A stretch of DNA of 6,878 nucleotides, taken from assembly GCA_021821425.1 (NCBI GenBank), contig JAKACL010000159.1:1-6878 (forward strand), given 5' to 3'. The position numbers were made by a program, and so were the translations under genes. The notes under the pieces were generated by a model, which did not search any database, had not been told where the DNA came from, and was given only the letters and a program-made list of their open reading frames with translations. Source of the stretch: Pseudomonadota bacterium. Its GTDB lineage: Bacteria; Pseudomonadota; Gammaproteobacteria; Burkholderiales; Thiobacillaceae. Shown here piece by piece: positions 6,011 through 6,878 of the stretch (positions are counted from its first letter, which is position 1; each line of letters starts with the position of its first letter).

Positions 6011-6040
6011 ACTGTAGCGTGAAATCGCCTGGCGTGTGAA
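6011..6040 (-). promoter_or_regulatory. Candidate promoter of the MFS gene
   Basis: On the minus strand TTCACA (6035-6040, five of six to the -35 consensus) is followed after 18 bases by TACAGT (6011-6016, four of six to the -10 consensus). Transcription would start near 6004, leaving a leader of about 40 bases that contains the seven-codon frame before the MFS start. Confidence 0.4.
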
Positions 6041-6078
6041 GGCCGCGGAGCGGGACGTTCAGGCAGCCGATAACCGGG

Positions 6079-6090
6079 TTGCGCGCGCAA
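6079..6090. promoter_or_regulatory. 12-bp perfect palindrome in the divergent intergenic region
   Basis: TTGCGCGCGCAA is a perfect palindrome between the divergent MFS and YbaK-domain genes. It lies about 40 bases upstream of the MFS -35 candidate and about 45 bases before the TATAGT ahead of the YbaK-domain gene. It could be a dimeric-regulator site, but simple G+C-rich palindromes of this size also occur by chance. Confidence 0.3.
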
Positions 6091-6134
6091 GTCATGGCGT
6101 TGGGGCGGCATCCAGCGGACGGCCGGCGCTGGTC

Positions 6135-6140
6135 TATAGT
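6135..6140 (+). promoter_or_regulatory. Candidate -10 element of the YbaK-domain gene
   Basis: TATAGT, followed by GA, lies about 35 bases before the ATG at 6175. No clear -35 is present at 16-18 bases upstream. Together with the ribosome site at 6163-6169 it fits a short leader. Confidence 0.4.
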
Positions 6141-6174
6141 GAAAGTCGACCGACCGTAAGCCAAGGAGACAATC

Positions 6175-6660
6175 ATGAACCCACTGCATCGCATGGAGCG
6201 CTTTCTCGACCAGCACATGATCCCGTTCGAGATCGTGTCGCATCCGCATTCCCAAACCAGCGCCGAAACCGCCCGCGCGGCGGGGCTGCCGCCCGGCCGC
6301 CTGGTCAAGGGCGTACTGCTGGATGGCACCGATTGCCAGATGGTGGCGTTGATCCCCGCCGATAAGGAAGTCCATCTCGGCAGGCTGGGGGTCGATTATG
6401 GCGCCGAACTCAGCCTGGCCGACGAGGAGAGCGTGAGCCGCCTGTTCAGCGAATGCGCGCCCGGCGTGGTGCCCGGCCTGCCCAATGCCTGGGGGGTGGA
6501 GATGGTGTGGGACGACGATTTGATGGCGCAGCCGGATGTCTATCTGGAAGCCGGCGACCACGAGCGTCTGCTGCACATCGAAACCCGCTTTCTGCGCGAA
6601 GCCTTCGGCGACGCGCCGCACTGCCATTTCAGCCAACCGCGCATGCAGCATATCCACTGA
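6175..6660 (+). CDS. YbaK/EbsC-domain protein, probable aminoacyl-tRNA deacylase
   Basis: This 161-residue protein is about the length of a single YbaK/ProX-type domain. Such domains hydrolyse mischarged aminoacyl-tRNAs in trans (for example Cys- or Ala-tRNA-Pro) and so protect translation fidelity in the cytoplasm. Supporting sequence: the N-terminal helix and HPHSQTSAETARAAGLPP (23-40), the basic strand GRLVKGVLLD (41-50) in which K45 aligns with the family's conserved Lys, the strand MVALIPADKEVHL (56-68), and a PGVVPGLPNAWGVEMVWDDDL segment (96-116) matching the family's Gly/Pro loop followed by an Asp-containing strand. The C-terminus ends in a His-rich CHFSQPRMQHIH. The ATG at 6175 has a strong AAGGAGA (6163-6169). 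Which tRNA it edits cannot be told. It stands alone, between a divergent MFS gene and a terminator. Confidence 0.88.
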   Translation: MNPLHRMERFLDQHMIPFEIVSHPHSQTSAETARAAGLPPGRLVKGVLLDGTDCQMVALIPADKEVHLGRLGVDYGAELSLADEESVSRLFSECAPGVVPGLPNAWGVEMVWDDDLMAQPDVYLEAGDHERLLHIETRFLREAFGDAPHCHFSQPRMQHIH

Positions 6661-6665
6661 TCCGC

Positions 6666-6693
6666 CCTGCCCTGCCCAGCCGGGCAGGGCGGG
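6666..6693 (+). terminator. Strong hairpin, probable transcription terminator after the YbaK-domain gene
   Basis: Starting six bases after the stop codon, 6666-6677 can pair with 6682-6693 as a 12-bp stem with one G-U pair and a 4-base loop. A repeated CCCTGCCC unit allows a second register, in which 6662-6672 pairs perfectly with 6682-6692. The stem is followed by ATTTGATT, a weak T tract, so termination may be partial or Rho-assisted. Confidence 0.65.
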
Positions 6694-6750
6694 ATTTGAT
6701 TCGGCCGGGGATTCGATTAGGCTAGGCATTCTGTGCCCCAGCCGGGGCGA

Positions 6751-6878
6751 ATGATCGATCGCCTGACGGGTCCCGCCGCCGTGAACGCCAACCAAAACGA
6801 CACCTCGCACAATCCGCATCGCGCAATGGGCCGTGGCATGGCATGGGTCGCCAGCCTGCTGGTGCTGGGCCTGCTCTA
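6751..6878 (+). CDS. N-terminal fragment of a membrane-anchored protein, possibly a retropepsin-like aspartic protease
   Basis: The frame from ATG 6751 is open to the window end (42 codons): a short polar stretch (residues 1-25), then MGRGMAWVASLLVLGLL, which starts a membrane anchor. Small basic-Gly motifs followed by an N-terminal TM helix are what I recall from the periplasmic retropepsin-like proteases (TIGR02281) of beta- and gammaproteobacteria, but the catalytic D-T/S-G motif would lie beyond the edge, so this is only a suggestion. The start is uncertain: ATG 6751 has a weak G-rich ribosome site (GGGGCGA, 6744-6750) very close to it, and GTG 6781 and ATG 6826 are alternatives. It lies 90 bases downstream of the YbaK-domain stop, after the terminator. 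Confidence 0.5.
   Translation, partial: MIDRLTGPAAVNANQNDTSHNPHRAMGRGMAWVASLLVLGLL

Noticed and set aside
4931..6022. Plus-strand open frames antisense to the MFS gene (146, 191 and 202 codons)
   Set aside because: They are charged, Glu/Arg/Gln-rich mirror translations of membrane-segment codons, with no plausible ribosome sites or domains.
4464..6329. 621-codon minus-strand open frame in another frame across the MFS and Cys-rich genes
   Set aside because: It is Arg/Ala/His-rich and low in complexity, and it overlaps two genes with clear protein signatures on the same strand. High G+C makes such long alternative frames common.
5986..6819. 277-codon minus-strand open frame antisense to the YbaK-domain gene
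   Set aside because: It has no domain signature and is fully explained as the antisense of the YbaK-domain gene, which has a strong ribosome site and family motifs.

Overview
The window is G+C-rich (about 65-67% in the coding lines I sampled) and densely packed, with Gram-negative-type proteins: a ClsC-like cardiolipin synthase, a transmembrane HAMP-class III cyclase, a periplasmic Cys-rich protein, an MFS carrier and a YbaK-type deacylase. The best guess is a proteobacterium, probably betaproteobacterial. That is an inference from protein style and base composition; no rRNA or other decisive marker is present.

Layout, left to right. On the + strand, 2-1126 is the 3' part of a phospholipase-D superfamily gene (cardiolipin synthase, ClsC-like). 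It is followed at 1269-2993 by a complete membrane-bound adenylate/guanylate cyclase with a periplasmic sensor region, HAMP, class III catalytic domain and a C-terminal TPR-like tail. A block of minus-strand genes follows, convergent with the cyclase: a helical, HEPN-like protein of lower G+C (3041-3625), the antitoxin higA (3696-4004), the toxin higB (4017-4295), a small secreted cysteine-rich protein (4448-4750) and an MFS transporter (4805-5965). Transcription order in this block is MFS, Cys-rich, higB, higA, HEPN-like. On the + strand again, a YbaK/EbsC-domain deacylase (6175-6660) ends in a strong hairpin, and the window closes inside the start of a membrane-anchored protein (6751 onward).

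How the parts relate. The accessory-looking section is about 3000-4350. It holds a GraTA/HigBA-type toxin-antitoxin pair with an extensive inverted repeat (13-base arms, 11 matching) covering its predicted promoter. Downstream of it, in the same orientation, is an A+T-richer gene with a HEPN-like R-x4-H motif. A 14-base direct repeat links the inside of higA to the far edge of this section. The other genes look like ordinary chromosomal ones: lipid synthesis, cAMP/cGMP signalling, efflux and translation quality control.

I see no RNA genes, CRISPR arrays, insertion sequences or origins. No gene-free stretch exceeds 300 bases; the longest is the 209-base divergent region at 5966-6174. The most interesting unexplained items are the HEPN-like gene beside the toxin-antitoxin pair and the Cys-rich secreted protein.
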